Of a DNA stretch of 64,000 nucleotides, positions 20,546 to 30,974 are shown in pieces. The translations under genes and the position numbers were made by a program. The notes beneath the pieces are model-generated. The model did no database searches, was not told where the DNA came from, and saw only the letters and a list, made by a program, of their open reading frames with translations. Origin of the DNA: Ichthyocystis sparus (lineage in GTDB: Bacteria; Pseudomonadota; Gammaproteobacteria; Burkholderiales; 2013Ark19i); assembly GCF_900078755.1 (NCBI RefSeq), contig NZ_FKIH01000028.1. One strand, 5' to 3'. The number at the start of each line of letters is the position of its first letter. Position 1 is the first letter of the stretch.

Positions 20546-23500
20546 ATGGACTTTAATTACAATATGCATGTTCATATATCTTCACATTCGATGGAAATAG
20601 TACCATCTGACGAAAAAAATTCTCCTTATATATCTAAAAAAAACGTTGGGAGTTTATTAAATTTAAATGGCAAAGTAGAAATTGATGGGGAAGTTATTCG
20701 TTGTTACCAGTTGGCTTCATTATTTTCCTTAACTAGCATGGATTGTTATAGAAGTAAAAGAAAAGTGAAGATTAGTGAATTATTTTCAGATGAAGACTCA
20801 ATAAGAAGAGCAGTTCCTGCTAATATTAAAGAAATTCATAAAAATATAATAGAAAATTCATGTGGTAGACATATTATAGCCTGCGATAGATTTGGTAATT
20901 TTTTGCATAAAATAGCATCTATTACTACTCCCAAGGAGCAGAGGTTTTTTATTTTACATAGTGGCAATCATGTAATGTCTTTTAATATCGTTCATAAAAC
21001 TAAGAAAATAAAAGGAGAGTTAATAAATAGTTGGGTGGTACATTTTTTTGATCCTAACATAACTAACGTTGTAGCACGAAGTGAAGTTTTAAATCATGAA
21101 GAATTTATGGATTCAAGTAGGTTTTCTTTAAGAATGTTTATAAATAAATATTCTTATAAAGATTATTTTGAAGGTTCTAAATCAGAGTTAATAGAAAATG
21201 AATGCGCAATATATGAGTACTCTGATACAAGAGATGCAAGTTTAGATTTTTCAACTTTAGAAACCCTGTCCCAAGATGGAATTTCTGGATGCATGATATA
21301 TCATATTATGTTTAATAACATTAGCTCATTTGACATCAGAGGAGTAGTACGATCTAGATATTTTTCAACTTTAAGTGATGATACTAGAAGAGAGATATTT
21401 CTTGCTAAAATCTCATCAGGTGCTTCTGCTCTCCAGTTAGCCATGGAACAAAATAAGAGTAACTCTATGAGGTCGTATAATAATTTTTTGGAAGAACTGT
21501 CTTGCGATGAGCAGGTAAGTTTATTACCTGAAATTATAGGAGCTAAATCATCTGCAGGAGTACCAGCTTTATTTATGGCTATGCAAGATGGACATATTGA
21601 ATGTATTAATAGTTTTGGTTTATTACTAGATAGATTAATGAATATAAGATATAGAATTGATACAGAAAATTTTTCTAGAATACTCTTTTATATTTTGCTG
21701 GGCAAACGTAAAGATGGATTGTCTGCTCTTTCTATGGCTTTACTTGAAAATAGTATTGATTCTATTTTAGCTTTTTCTAATCTTATGAATAGAATTTTCG
21801 TAATTAAAGACAATATCGGTAGTGAAAAATTATTTAACATGATTTCTAGCTTGTTAAGTTATAGAGATAACATAGGAGTTCCTGGTCTATCTTTTGCTTT
21901 GAAAAAGGGTAATTCTGGTACAGTACGTGCTTTTGGAATATTAATAGATAAATTGCTTCTTATGAAAGGATATGTTCCTGATATTAATATGGCAGATACA
22001 ATTTTTAAATTATTGAGTTGTAAAGATAATCACTCTGTTCCTGGTTTATTTTTTGCTTTGAAAGATGGTCATACTGATACAGTAATTGCTTTTTCTGAAT
22101 TGTTGGATAAATTACTTGTTGTGAAAGGATGTATACCTGATACAGATATGGCAGGCATGGTTTTCAAATTATTAATGCCTAAATTTGATGAAGGCCCTTC
22201 TGGTTTACTTTTTTCTTTGCAAGAAATGCATACTGATACAGTGATTGCTTTTGGTGGGTTGTTAAGCAGATTTGCGCTCCTAAGGAATAGCATACCTGAA
22301 GGTATGTTTAACTCCATGATGCTAGATATATTAATGGCCGCTAGAAGTGACAATATACCTGGTATATTTATCCCATTATCGAAAAATAACATTGATGTTG
22401 TTGGCGCATATAGTTCATTATTAGTATATGCACCTAAAAAAGTTAGAAAAGAAATATTTTGTATTAAAGGTGCTGATGGATTACCTGCTCTTTATTCGCT
22501 CATGCTTCGCAATAATCCACAATCTTTAATAGCATACGATTGTTTTTTGCAGGCACTTTCTTGTGATGAGCAAATGGATTTACTGCCAAGGCTGCTAATT
22601 TCTAAAAATGATGATGGGGACCCTGCTCTATTTATAGCCATGCAGGAAGGGTATAACAATTGTGTTGACGCATATGGTGTCTTGATTGAAAATCAACTGA
22701 CGACGATTAGAGGAAGAATGTCTCCTGATGATTTTGCCGATCTAGTTTTGGGTATTGTATTGGCTAAAAGAAGTGATGAAATATCTGCTTTGTTTATGGG
22801 AGTATATAATAATAGAGTTAATGCTATAGAAGCTTATTCAAGATTATTGGATAAAGTTTTATCATTGCTAAGGGGGACTATATCAGATGATAAATTAGCT
22901 GATATTATTTATATATTAATCTCATACTACTCACCTTCTTATGATGAGAGCCCTATTTTTACAGCTCTATACAGAGGATATGCCGGATCTATTAATGCTT
23001 TTGCTTTATTGATTGATAAATTAATATTAATGAAAGATTGCATATCTAGTGATAAACTCGTAAACATGATATTTAAATTATTGAAGGCTAGAACTAGTAG
23101 CACAAACGTTGATGCATTATTTATAGCTTTGCAAGAAGGTAATACTGATTCAATAACTGCTTTTGGCTTGTTGCTAGATAAATTGATTTGTATGAAAGGA
23201 TGTATAGAAGATATTGCATTGGTTGATAAGTTATTTGATTTACTAATGTGCAAAAGTGGGGATGCTAATATTACAGGTTTATTTATGGCCATGCAAGAAG
23301 GATACCATGGATCTGTGGATGCTTTTAGAGAATTAATAAAAAAAATAATGATATTTAGAGATGGTATGTCAAGTGAACATTTTAATAATATGCTTTTAGA
23401 AACTGTAATATCTAGACGATCAGATGGTATTTCTGGATTATTTATGGCACTAAAAAATAATTTTCCTGAAGTAGTTAAATCTTATGGGTCATTTCTTAAC

Positions 23501-23776
23501 TTGGTACCTAAAGATGAATTAGTTAATATACTAGTAGCTCCTGATATTTCTGGCACGCCTGCTGCATTATTTGCTGGTAGAGAGGTTTTGGATAGTTATT
23601 TCAAGGTGATATCTGACTTGCCTACTAAGGTTATATATGATTTATATTTACGACTTAATAGCATAAGAAGGTCAATTAGAAATATACTTTTAAGTAACAA
23701 TGATCTTGATGTAAAGTACGAATTTTTATTAAAAAAGATTAAAGAGATTGCCACAATCTCCAAACGGGACTATTAA
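20546..23776 (+). CDS. P8: full-length EspL/OspD3-like protease, 15 repeats
   Basis: 1076 codons, starting M-D-F-N-Y-N then MHVHISSHSMEIVPSDEK. The predicted triad is Cys53 (RCYQLASLF), His142 (GNHVMSF) and Asp169 (FFDPNITN). The linker reads GCMIYHIM. The immediate leader (ATAAAACATAGAAAC) departs from the usual AAAGCAAAGTGAC. The last repeats and tail (LRLNSIRRSIRNILL) are closest to P7, its left neighbour. There is no export signal or membrane span. Activity on host proteins is inferred from the EspL/OspD3 family. Confidence 0.88.
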   Translation: MDFNYNMHVHISSHSMEIVPSDEKNSPYISKKNVGSLLNLNGKVEIDGEVIRCYQLASLFSLTSMDCYRSKRKVKISELFSDEDSIRRAVPANIKEIHKNIIENSCGRHIIACDRFGNFLHKIASITTPKEQRFFILHSGNHVMSFNIVHKTKKIKGELINSWVVHFFDPNITNVVARSEVLNHEEFMDSSRFSLRMFINKYSYKDYFEGSKSELIENECAIYEYSDTRDASLDFSTLETLSQDGISGCMIYHIMFNNISSFDIRGVVRSRYFSTLSDDTRREIFLAKISSGASALQLAMEQNKSNSMRSYNNFLEELSCDEQVSLLPEIIGAKSSAGVPALFMAMQDGHIECINSFGLLLDRLMNIRYRIDTENFSRILFYILLGKRKDGLSALSMALLENSIDSILAFSNLMNRIFVIKDNIGSEKLFNMISSLLSYRDNIGVPGLSFALKKGNSGTVRAFGILIDKLLLMKGYVPDINMADTIFKLLSCKDNHSVPGLFFALKDGHTDTVIAFSELLDKLLVVKGCIPDTDMAGMVFKLLMPKFDEGPSGLLFSLQEMHTDTVIAFGGLLSRFALLRNSIPEGMFNSMMLDILMAARSDNIPGIFIPLSKNNIDVVGAYSSLLVYAPKKVRKEIFCIKGADGLPALYSLMLRNNPQSLIAYDCFLQALSCDEQMDLLPRLLISKNDDGDPALFIAMQEGYNNCVDAYGVLIENQLTTIRGRMSPDDFADLVLGIVLAKRSDEISALFMGVYNNRVNAIEAYSRLLDKVLSLLRGTISDDKLADIIYILISYYSPSYDESPIFTALYRGYAGSINAFALLIDKLILMKDCISSDKLVNMIFKLLKARTSSTNVDALFIALQEGNTDSITAFGLLLDKLICMKGCIEDIALVDKLFDLLMCKSGDANITGLFMAMQEGYHGSVDAFRELIKKIMIFRDGMSSEHFNNMLLETVISRRSDGISGLFMALKNNFPEVVKSYGSFLNLVPKDELVNILVAPDISGTPAALFAGREVLDSYFKVISDLPTKVIYDLYLRLNSIRRSIRNILLSNNDLDVKYEFLLKKIKEIATISKRDY

Positions 23777-24079
23777 AGATAGTTGGTACCATATTAATTG
23801 ATAATTAAAGGAGTATTTTTACACTTAGATAGTATAAAGTATGTAACAAATTTAAGTTTTATAATTTTCAATGATTTCATAAAAGAAAGTAAGATTAACG
23901 TAAATGCTAATAATGTCACATTGATGTGTGTAGTCATACTAAATAACATACCATCATAGTATAAAAAGTTGTTATAGCAGACAATTTTGTCTGTGTATAT
24001 CCATGTTAAAGATGGTAACCTGGTGTTCTATTTGCGTATTCCTAGTAGTAATACCAATAATAAAACGAAGCAGAGTAAT
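23777..24079 (+). other. P8-P9 spacer
   Basis: No gene. It holds the post-gene block (GGAGTATTTTTACACTTAGATAGTATAAA near 23810) and the upstream block with the dyad at 23978-23993, then AAAGATGGTAAC and the A-rich leader. An in-frame ATG at 23987 would add 31 residues to P9. It overlaps the dyad, and the added residues have no counterpart in other members, so I do not use it. Confidence 0.55.
23978..23993 (+). promoter_or_regulatory. Perfect upstream dyad of P9
   Basis: CAGACAA TT TTGTCTG: perfect seven-base arms, 86 bases upstream of the P9 start, preceded by ATAAAAAGTTGTTATAG. Related sequences at similar distances precede P5 (near 10715), P6, P8 and P11. This is the clearest candidate operator for coordinated control of the array. 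Confidence 0.55.
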
Positions 24080-27000
24080 ATGGATTATAATTACAATACA
24101 CATGTTCATTTATCTTCACATACGATGGAGATAGTACCATCTGATGAAAAGAACTCGCCTTACACATCTAAAAAAAATGTTGGAAGTGTATCAAATTTAA
24201 ATTGCAAAGTTGAAGTTGACGGAGAGATTATCCGTTGTTCTCATTTTGCTTCATTGTTTACTTTGAATGGCATTAATTGTTATAGAAATGACAGAAAAGT
24301 TAAAGTTAGCAAATTGTTTTCAGATGAAAGTTCAATAAAAAGAACACTTCCTGGTAATTTCAAAGAAGTTTATAAAAATATAATAGAAAATGCATGTGGT
24401 AGATATATTATAGCTTGCGATAAGTTTGGCTATTTTTTGCGTAAAATAGCATCTACTACAGTTTCTTGGGAGCAGAGATTTTTTATCTTAGAAAGTTGCA
24501 ATCATGTAATGTCTTTTAGGGTTACGCATAAGATTAAAGAGATAGAAGGAGCATCGGTACATAAGTGGGTGGTTCATTTTTTTGATCCTAATGCGACTAA
24601 TGTTGTGTCACGTGTAGAAGTTTTGAGCCCTGAGGAATTTATAGATCTAAGCAGATTTTCTTTAAGAATGTTTATGACTAAATGTTCTTACAAGAATTAT
24701 TTTGAGAATAATGATGCACAACCAATAGAAAATGAATGCGCGATATCTGAATACTCAGATATAAGAAACGCAAGTTTTAATTTTTCAATTTTGGAAACCC
24801 TGTCTCAAGATGAGATTTCTGGATGCATGATATATCATATGATGTCTAGTAATATTGCTTCATTGGATATTAGAGAAATAGTAAAATCCAGATTTTTTTC
24901 AACCTTAAGTTATGATACTAGGAAAGAGATATTTTTTGCTAAAAGCTCTGTAGGTGTTTCTGCGCTTCAGTTGGTCATGGAACAAAATAAGAGTAACTCT
25001 ATAAGGTTATATAATGATTTTTTGGGGGAACTTTTTTATGATGAACAATTAAGTTTGTTACCTAATATTGTACACACTAAATCACCTGAAGGTGTGCCGG
25101 CCTTATTTATAGCTATGCAACAAGGACATACTGAATGTATTAATAATTTTAGTTTATTAATACATAGATTAATGAATCTAAGATATAGAATGCCTATAGA
25201 AAGTTTTTCTGAGGTAATTTTTGATATTTTGTTGGCTAATTCTAAAAATGGATGTTCTGCTCTTTCTATGGCTTTGTCCAAAAATAATACTGGATCTGTT
25301 TTGGCTTTTGGTAATCTTTTGGGTAATGTTTTTATACTTAAAGATGTTATGGGTGCTAAAAAATTAGCTAATCTGATTTTTAGATTGCTATCTTATAAAG
25401 ATGACAAGGGAATGAGTGTTCTATTTTATGCTTTTCAAGAAGGTTATGCTGATACAGTACGCGCTTTTGGAACATTGATGGATAGGCTACTTCTCATGAA
25501 AGGTAATATTCCTGGCAATGATATGGCTAGCATGATTTTTAGACTCTTAGAATCTAGAGGATTAGGTTTTGGAGTTCTGTTTTTTTCTTTGTGCAATGGT
25601 TATTCTGACATAGTATTTGCTTTTTCTGAATTGATGGATAGATTGCTTGTTATGAAAGGAGATATACATGATAATGATATGGCAAATATGATTTTTAAAT
25701 TATTAATGTCTAGACATGACACTGGCGATACTGGTCTGTTTATTGCTTTGCAAGAAGGTCAGGCTGATGCAGTAATTGCTTTTGGTGGGTTAGTAAGCAA
25801 ATTTGTGCTCCTAAGGCACAGTATACCTGAAGCTATGTTTAACTCTATGATGCTAGACATATTGATGGCTACAAGCGGTGATGGTATATCTGGCATATTA
25901 GTATCATTAGGAAAAGGTGACATTAATGCTGTTACTGCATATAGTTCGTTACTAGTATATGCACCTAAAGAAGTTAGAAAAGAAATATTTTGTGTTAAAG
26001 ATAGCAAGGGATTACCTGCCCTTCATGCTTTCATGGCTCACAATAGTTCACAATCTTTGATGGCATATGATCATTTTTTGCAGGCACTTTCTCATGATGA
26101 GAAAATTGATCTACTACCAATATTGTTAATCTCTAAAAATGCTAATGGTGACCCTGCCCTATTTGTAGCAATGCAAGAAGGATATGAAGATTGTGTTAAC
26201 GCATATTCCATCTTTATAGAAAATCAATTAATGACAATTAGAGATATAATGCCTCCAAACGATTTTGTCGATCTAGTTTTAAGTATCGTATTTGCCAAAA
26301 GAAGTGATGGAACATCTGCTTTACTCATAGGGATGAATAATAATAGAGTTAGTGCTATAAAAGCTTATGCAGTATTATTAGATAAAGTTTTATCATTGCT
26401 AAAGAGTGTTATATCAGATAATGAACTTGCAAACATTATCTTTAGATTGTTGAAGGCTAGAAGTAGCACAAATATTGATGGATTATTTATAGCCTTGCAA
26501 GAAGGTAATAGTGGTGCAATAGTTGCCTTTGGATTTTTGTTGGATATATTTATTAGTATGAAAGAATACACAGAAGATGTCTCATTGGCTAATATGGTAT
26601 TTGATTTATTAATGTGCAAAAGTGGTGATAATGATATTCCAGGTTTGTTTATGGCTATGCAAGAAGGACATCATGGAGCTGTAGAGGCATTCACAAAATT
26701 ATTAGAAAAAACATTGATATTTAAGAATTATATATTAACTGAATTCTTTAATAATATGCTTTTAGATACTGTAATATCTAAACGATCAGATGGTATATCT
26801 GGTTTATTTGTAGCATTAAAAAATAATTTTCCTGAAGTAATTAGATCTTATGGCTCATTGCTTAGCTTAATACCAAAAGATGAATTAGTTAATGTACTAG
26901 TAGCTTCCGATAGCTATGGCATACCTGCTGCGTTATTAACTGGTGGAGAGGCTTTAGATAATTACCTGGAAATAATATCTAGCTTGCCAACTAGGACTAT

Positions 27001-27142
27001 GTATGCTTTACATTCACGACTTAATAGCATAAGAAGGTCAATTAGATATACATCTTTAAGCAATATTGAGCTTGATGAAAAGTACGTACTTTTATTGAAA
27101 AAGATTGAAGAACTTGTTAGAAGCTCCAGACAGAGCCATTAA
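24080..27142 (+). CDS. P9: EspL/OspD3-like protease, 14 repeats
   Basis: 1020 codons from the ATG that follows the conserved leader (AAAACGAAGCAGAGTAAT). A longer frame from 23987 is rejected. The triad is Cys53 (RCSHFASLF), His142 (CNHVMSF) and Asp169 (FFDPNATN). The repeat beginning SYxSPSYDESP in the paralogues is absent. Sequence passes from VISDNELANIIF straight to RLLKARSSTN, a clean in-frame loss of one repeat between two IIF/MIF helices. The tail ends RSSRQSH. Confidence 0.87.
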   Translation: MDYNYNTHVHLSSHTMEIVPSDEKNSPYTSKKNVGSVSNLNCKVEVDGEIIRCSHFASLFTLNGINCYRNDRKVKVSKLFSDESSIKRTLPGNFKEVYKNIIENACGRYIIACDKFGYFLRKIASTTVSWEQRFFILESCNHVMSFRVTHKIKEIEGASVHKWVVHFFDPNATNVVSRVEVLSPEEFIDLSRFSLRMFMTKCSYKNYFENNDAQPIENECAISEYSDIRNASFNFSILETLSQDEISGCMIYHMMSSNIASLDIREIVKSRFFSTLSYDTRKEIFFAKSSVGVSALQLVMEQNKSNSIRLYNDFLGELFYDEQLSLLPNIVHTKSPEGVPALFIAMQQGHTECINNFSLLIHRLMNLRYRMPIESFSEVIFDILLANSKNGCSALSMALSKNNTGSVLAFGNLLGNVFILKDVMGAKKLANLIFRLLSYKDDKGMSVLFYAFQEGYADTVRAFGTLMDRLLLMKGNIPGNDMASMIFRLLESRGLGFGVLFFSLCNGYSDIVFAFSELMDRLLVMKGDIHDNDMANMIFKLLMSRHDTGDTGLFIALQEGQADAVIAFGGLVSKFVLLRHSIPEAMFNSMMLDILMATSGDGISGILVSLGKGDINAVTAYSSLLVYAPKEVRKEIFCVKDSKGLPALHAFMAHNSSQSLMAYDHFLQALSHDEKIDLLPILLISKNANGDPALFVAMQEGYEDCVNAYSIFIENQLMTIRDIMPPNDFVDLVLSIVFAKRSDGTSALLIGMNNNRVSAIKAYAVLLDKVLSLLKSVISDNELANIIFRLLKARSSTNIDGLFIALQEGNSGAIVAFGFLLDIFISMKEYTEDVSLANMVFDLLMCKSGDNDIPGLFMAMQEGHHGAVEAFTKLLEKTLIFKNYILTEFFNNMLLDTVISKRSDGISGLFVALKNNFPEVIRSYGSLLSLIPKDELVNVLVASDSYGIPAALLTGGEALDNYLEIISSLPTRTMYALHSRLNSIRRSIRYTSLSNIELDEKYVLLLKKIEELVRSSRQSH

Positions 27143-27191
27143 ATGGCTGGTATCAGGTCCTCAATAAAGTGGAAATAGTATTTTCACTTAG

Positions 27192-27208
27192 GTAGTACAA
27201 ATTACTAC
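27192..27208 (+). repeat. Conserved 3' dyad downstream of P9
   Basis: GTAGTA CAAAT TACTAC: perfect six-base arms, 50 bases after the P9 stop, within CACTTAGGTAGTACAAATTAC and followed by AAATAAAATAAAC. The same arrangement follows other members on either strand. Without a T-run it is unlikely to be a simple terminator; an mRNA-stabilising 3' hairpin is possible. Confidence 0.5.
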
Positions 27209-27440
27209 TAAATAAAATAAACAACAGATTAAAATTTCCTGGTCTCAAATGCAAAATTTTCATAAAAATTAATGTAAATTCTGATAATGTTACATTAATA
27301 CGTTTGGTTGTGCCTTAATAAGGTGTTAGCAACTAAATAGTTATTTAAAAAGCGGTTATTTATGTGATCGCTCATGTTAAAAAAGCATAATGCAGTACAT
27401 TACTTATGGTTTGTATTAATATAAAATAAGGCAAAATTAT

Positions 27441-30400
27441 ATGGACTTTGATTGTGGTACGCATGTTCATATATCATCGTATTCGATGGAAGTAATACCG
27501 TCTGATCAAAAGAATTTGCCTTATATATCTAAAAAAAATGTTGAAACTTTATTGAATTTAAATTGCGAAATTGAAGTCGATGGGGAAGTTATTCGTTGTT
27601 CTCATTTGGTTTCATTATTTACTTTGAATAGCATTAATTGCTATAGAAGTAACACTAAAATGAAAATTAGCGAACTATTTTCAGATGCAGAATCAATAAA
27701 AAGAGCAGTTCCTGCTAATTTTAAAGAAATCCATAAAAATATAATAGAAAACTCATGTGGAAGGCATATTATAGCATGCGATAAATTTGGTAAATTTTTG
27801 CACGAAATAGCATCCACCATCGCTCCTGGGGAACAGAGATTTTTTATTTTGCAAAGTTGCAATCATGCAATGTGCTTTAAGATCATGCATAAAATTAAAG
27901 AAATAGAAGGGGTACCAGTAGGTAGGTGGGTAATACATTTTTTTGACCCCAATAAGACCAATGTTGTATCACGTAGCGAAGTTTTAAATTGTGAGGAATT
28001 TCTTGATTCTAGTATATTTTCTTTAAGAATGTTTATGACTAAAGATAGTTATAGAGATTATTTTGAAAATGTAGAATCAGAGCCAATAGAAAATGAATGC
28101 GCAGTATATGAGTACTCTGATATAAGAAATGCAAGTTTGTATTTTTCAACTTTGGAAACCCTGTCTCAAGATGGCATTTCTGGATGTATGATATACCATA
28201 TGATGTCAAATAATATTAGTTCATTGGATATTAGAGGAGTGGTAGAATCTAGATCTTTTTCAACTTTGAATAGTGATGTTAGAAGAGAAATATTTTTTGC
28301 TAGAAGCTCTATAGGTGTTTCTGCTCTTCAGTTAGCCATGGAACAAGGTAAACATAACTCTATAAGATTGTATGATAATTTTTTGGAAGAGCTTTATTGT
28401 GATGAACAAGTAAATTTGTTGCCTAATATTGTACAGACTAAATCACCTAAAGGCATACCTGCCTTGTTTATGGCTATGCAAGATGGACATATTGAATGTA
28501 TTAATAGTTTTAGTTTATTGATAAATAGACTTATGAATATAAGACATAGAGTTCCTATAGAAAATTTTTCTGAAATGCTTTTTGATATTTTGGTAGCTGA
28601 TTTTAAAGATGGAAGCTCTGCTCTTTCTATGGCTTTATCAAGAAACAATGCTGGATCTGTTTTGGCTTTTGGGAATCTTTTGGATAATATTTTTATGCTT
28701 AAAGATATTATGGATGGTAGAAAATTATCTAATCTTATTTTTAGATTGCTAAGCCATAAAGACGATAAAAGAATGTGTGCTCTATTTTATGCTTTTCAAG
28801 AAGGTTATACTAATACAGTATGTGCTTTTGGAAGATTGATGGATAGATTACTTGTTATGAGAGGTCATGTGCCTGATAGTGACATAGCTGATATGATTTT
28901 TAGACTTTTGGAATCTAAATCTGGCTCAGGGTTTACTGTTCTATTTTTTGCTTTGTGTAATGGTTATTCTGATATGGTATTTGCTTTTTCTGAATTGATG
29001 GATAGATTACTCATTATGAAAGGCTATATACCTGATACAGATATGGCATATATGATTTTTAAATTGTTAATGTCTAAATTTGTCTTAGGTGATACTGGTC
29101 TATTTTATGCTTTGGAGGGTGGATACGCTGATACAGTAATTGCTTTTGGTGCGTTAGTGAGTAAATTTTTGCTAATTAAACACAGCATACCTAAAACTAT
29201 GTTTAATTCCATGATGCTAGACATATTAATTGCCATGGGAAGTAACAATACGCCTGGCATATTTATACCATTAGAAAAAAATGATATTAATGTTGTTGCT
29301 GCATATAGTTCATTATTAGTGTATGCATCTAAGGAAGTTAGAAAAGAAATATTTTTTGCTAAAAATGGTACCGGATTACCTGCACTTAGTACACTAATTG
29401 CTCATAATAATCCACAATCTTTGGCAACATATGGTTGTTTTTTGCAATCACTTTCTCGTGATGAGAAGATTGATCTACTGTCAGAGATGTTAATTTCTAA
29501 GGATGATAGAGGGGACCCTGCTCTATTTATAGCTATGCAAGAAGGATATAATGATTGTATTGCTGAATATGGTGTCTTAATAGAGAACCAGTTAACTACA
29601 ATTAGAGACTTAATGCCTCCCGATGATTTTGCTAACCTAGTTTTAGATATTGTATCTGCTAAAAGAAGCGATGGAATATCTGCTTTAATCATGGGAATGT
29701 ATAATAATAGAGTTAGTGCTATAGAAGCTTATTCTGGATTGTTAGACAAAATTTTATTATTACTAGATGGCACTATATCAGCCGATAAGTTAGCTGATAT
29801 TATTTATACATTAATTTCATATAACCCTCCTTTTTATGATGAAAGCCCTATATTTACAGTCCTACACAGAGGACATGCTGATTCTGTTGCTATTTTTAGT
29901 TTATTAGTTGATAAACTAGTATTAATGAGAGATTATATATCTAATCGTAAGCTTGCGCATATGATTTTTGAATTGTTGAAGGCTAGAACTAGCACAAAAA
30001 TTGACGGATTATTTATGGCCTTGCAAAAAGGTAATACTGATGCAGTAAATGCTTTTGGATTTTTGTTAGACAGATTTATTAGTAGTATGAAAGGATACAT
30101 AGAAGATGTCTCATTGGCTGATATGGTATTTGATTTATTAATGTGCAAAAGTGGTGATGATAATATTCCGGGTTTATTTATGGCTATGCAACAAGGACAC
30201 CATGGAGCTGTAGATGCTTTTAGAAAATTATTAGAAAGAGCAATGATATTTAAGAATGAGGTGTTCAGTGAATATTTTAATAATATGATTTTAGATACTG
30301 TAATGTCTAAGAGATTAGATGGTACTTCTGGGCTACTTTTGGCACTAAAAAATAATTTTCCTGAGGTAGTTTCATCTTATGGACTATTAATTAACTTAAT

Positions 30401-30680
30401 ACCTGAAGATGGATTAGTTAATGTGTTAGTATCTTCCGATAGTTATGGTATACCTGCTGCATTGTTTGCTGGTAAAGAGGCTTTAGATAGTTATCTAGAA
30501 ATAATATCTAACTTGCCAGCTAAGACTATATGTGCTTTATATTTGCGACTTAATTCTATAAGAATGTCGATTAAACATACACTTTTAAGTAATAGTAGCT
30601 TTGATGAAAAATATAAATTTTTATTGGAAAAGATTAAAGAATTTGCTATAAATTCCATACAGGGTATTGTAATAGTCTAG
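27441..30680 (+). CDS. P10: full-length EspL/OspD3-like protease, 15 repeats
   Basis: 1079 codons. The triad is Cys53 (RCSHLVSLF), His142 (CNHAMCF, with Cys in place of the usual Ser) and Asp169 (FFDPNKTN). Fifteen repeats follow the GCMIYHMM linker. The C-terminus ends SIQGIVIV, resembling the P5/P6 VPNIVIT type rather than the common SRQNY type. Repeats 9 to 11 are very close to P11. The leader reads AATAAGGCAAAATTAT, a weaker match to the family leader. Confidence 0.88.
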   Translation: MDFDCGTHVHISSYSMEVIPSDQKNLPYISKKNVETLLNLNCEIEVDGEVIRCSHLVSLFTLNSINCYRSNTKMKISELFSDAESIKRAVPANFKEIHKNIIENSCGRHIIACDKFGKFLHEIASTIAPGEQRFFILQSCNHAMCFKIMHKIKEIEGVPVGRWVIHFFDPNKTNVVSRSEVLNCEEFLDSSIFSLRMFMTKDSYRDYFENVESEPIENECAVYEYSDIRNASLYFSTLETLSQDGISGCMIYHMMSNNISSLDIRGVVESRSFSTLNSDVRREIFFARSSIGVSALQLAMEQGKHNSIRLYDNFLEELYCDEQVNLLPNIVQTKSPKGIPALFMAMQDGHIECINSFSLLINRLMNIRHRVPIENFSEMLFDILVADFKDGSSALSMALSRNNAGSVLAFGNLLDNIFMLKDIMDGRKLSNLIFRLLSHKDDKRMCALFYAFQEGYTNTVCAFGRLMDRLLVMRGHVPDSDIADMIFRLLESKSGSGFTVLFFALCNGYSDMVFAFSELMDRLLIMKGYIPDTDMAYMIFKLLMSKFVLGDTGLFYALEGGYADTVIAFGALVSKFLLIKHSIPKTMFNSMMLDILIAMGSNNTPGIFIPLEKNDINVVAAYSSLLVYASKEVRKEIFFAKNGTGLPALSTLIAHNNPQSLATYGCFLQSLSRDEKIDLLSEMLISKDDRGDPALFIAMQEGYNDCIAEYGVLIENQLTTIRDLMPPDDFANLVLDIVSAKRSDGISALIMGMYNNRVSAIEAYSGLLDKILLLLDGTISADKLADIIYTLISYNPPFYDESPIFTVLHRGHADSVAIFSLLVDKLVLMRDYISNRKLAHMIFELLKARTSTKIDGLFMALQKGNTDAVNAFGFLLDRFISSMKGYIEDVSLADMVFDLLMCKSGDDNIPGLFMAMQQGHHGAVDAFRKLLERAMIFKNEVFSEYFNNMILDTVMSKRLDGTSGLLLALKNNFPEVVSSYGLLINLIPEDGLVNVLVSSDSYGIPAALFAGKEALDSYLEIISNLPAKTICALYLRLNSIRMSIKHTLLSNSSFDEKYKFLLEKIKEFAINSIQGIVIV

Positions 30681-30850
30681 AACTACAGTTGAAATATTCT
30701 TATCCCCAAACAAAATAAGTAGTAGATTTAGATTTAGTATTTCATAATCTTTTGCAATGCAAAACTTTAATAAAATTAAAATTAGCGTGGATGCTGATTT
30801 TATCATATTAGTGGTATGTAATTATACTTAACGACACCACATCAATATAA

Positions 30851-30874
30851 AAAATTGTTTTATAAGACAATTTT
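30851..30874 (+). promoter_or_regulatory. Upstream dyad of P11
   Basis: AAAATTGT, eight bases, ACAATTTT: perfect eight-base arms, 100 bases before P11, in the same position and context (ATATAAAAAATTGTTT...AGACAATTTT) as the elements upstream of P5 and P9. TGCATATTCATGTTAGAGGTG follows, corresponding to the second conserved upstream element. Confidence 0.5.
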
Positions 30875-30974
30875 TTATATGCATATTCATGTTAGAGGTG
30901 TTAACGTGGAGCCTGTTTTTATATCTATAGTAGTAATATCGATGACAAAGCAAAGCAAAGCAAAGTAGAGTGAC

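Noticed and set aside
23987..24079. 31-residue N-terminal extension of P9
   Set aside because: It overlaps the conserved dyad and leader, and no paralogue has it; ATG 24080 aligns with all other starts.
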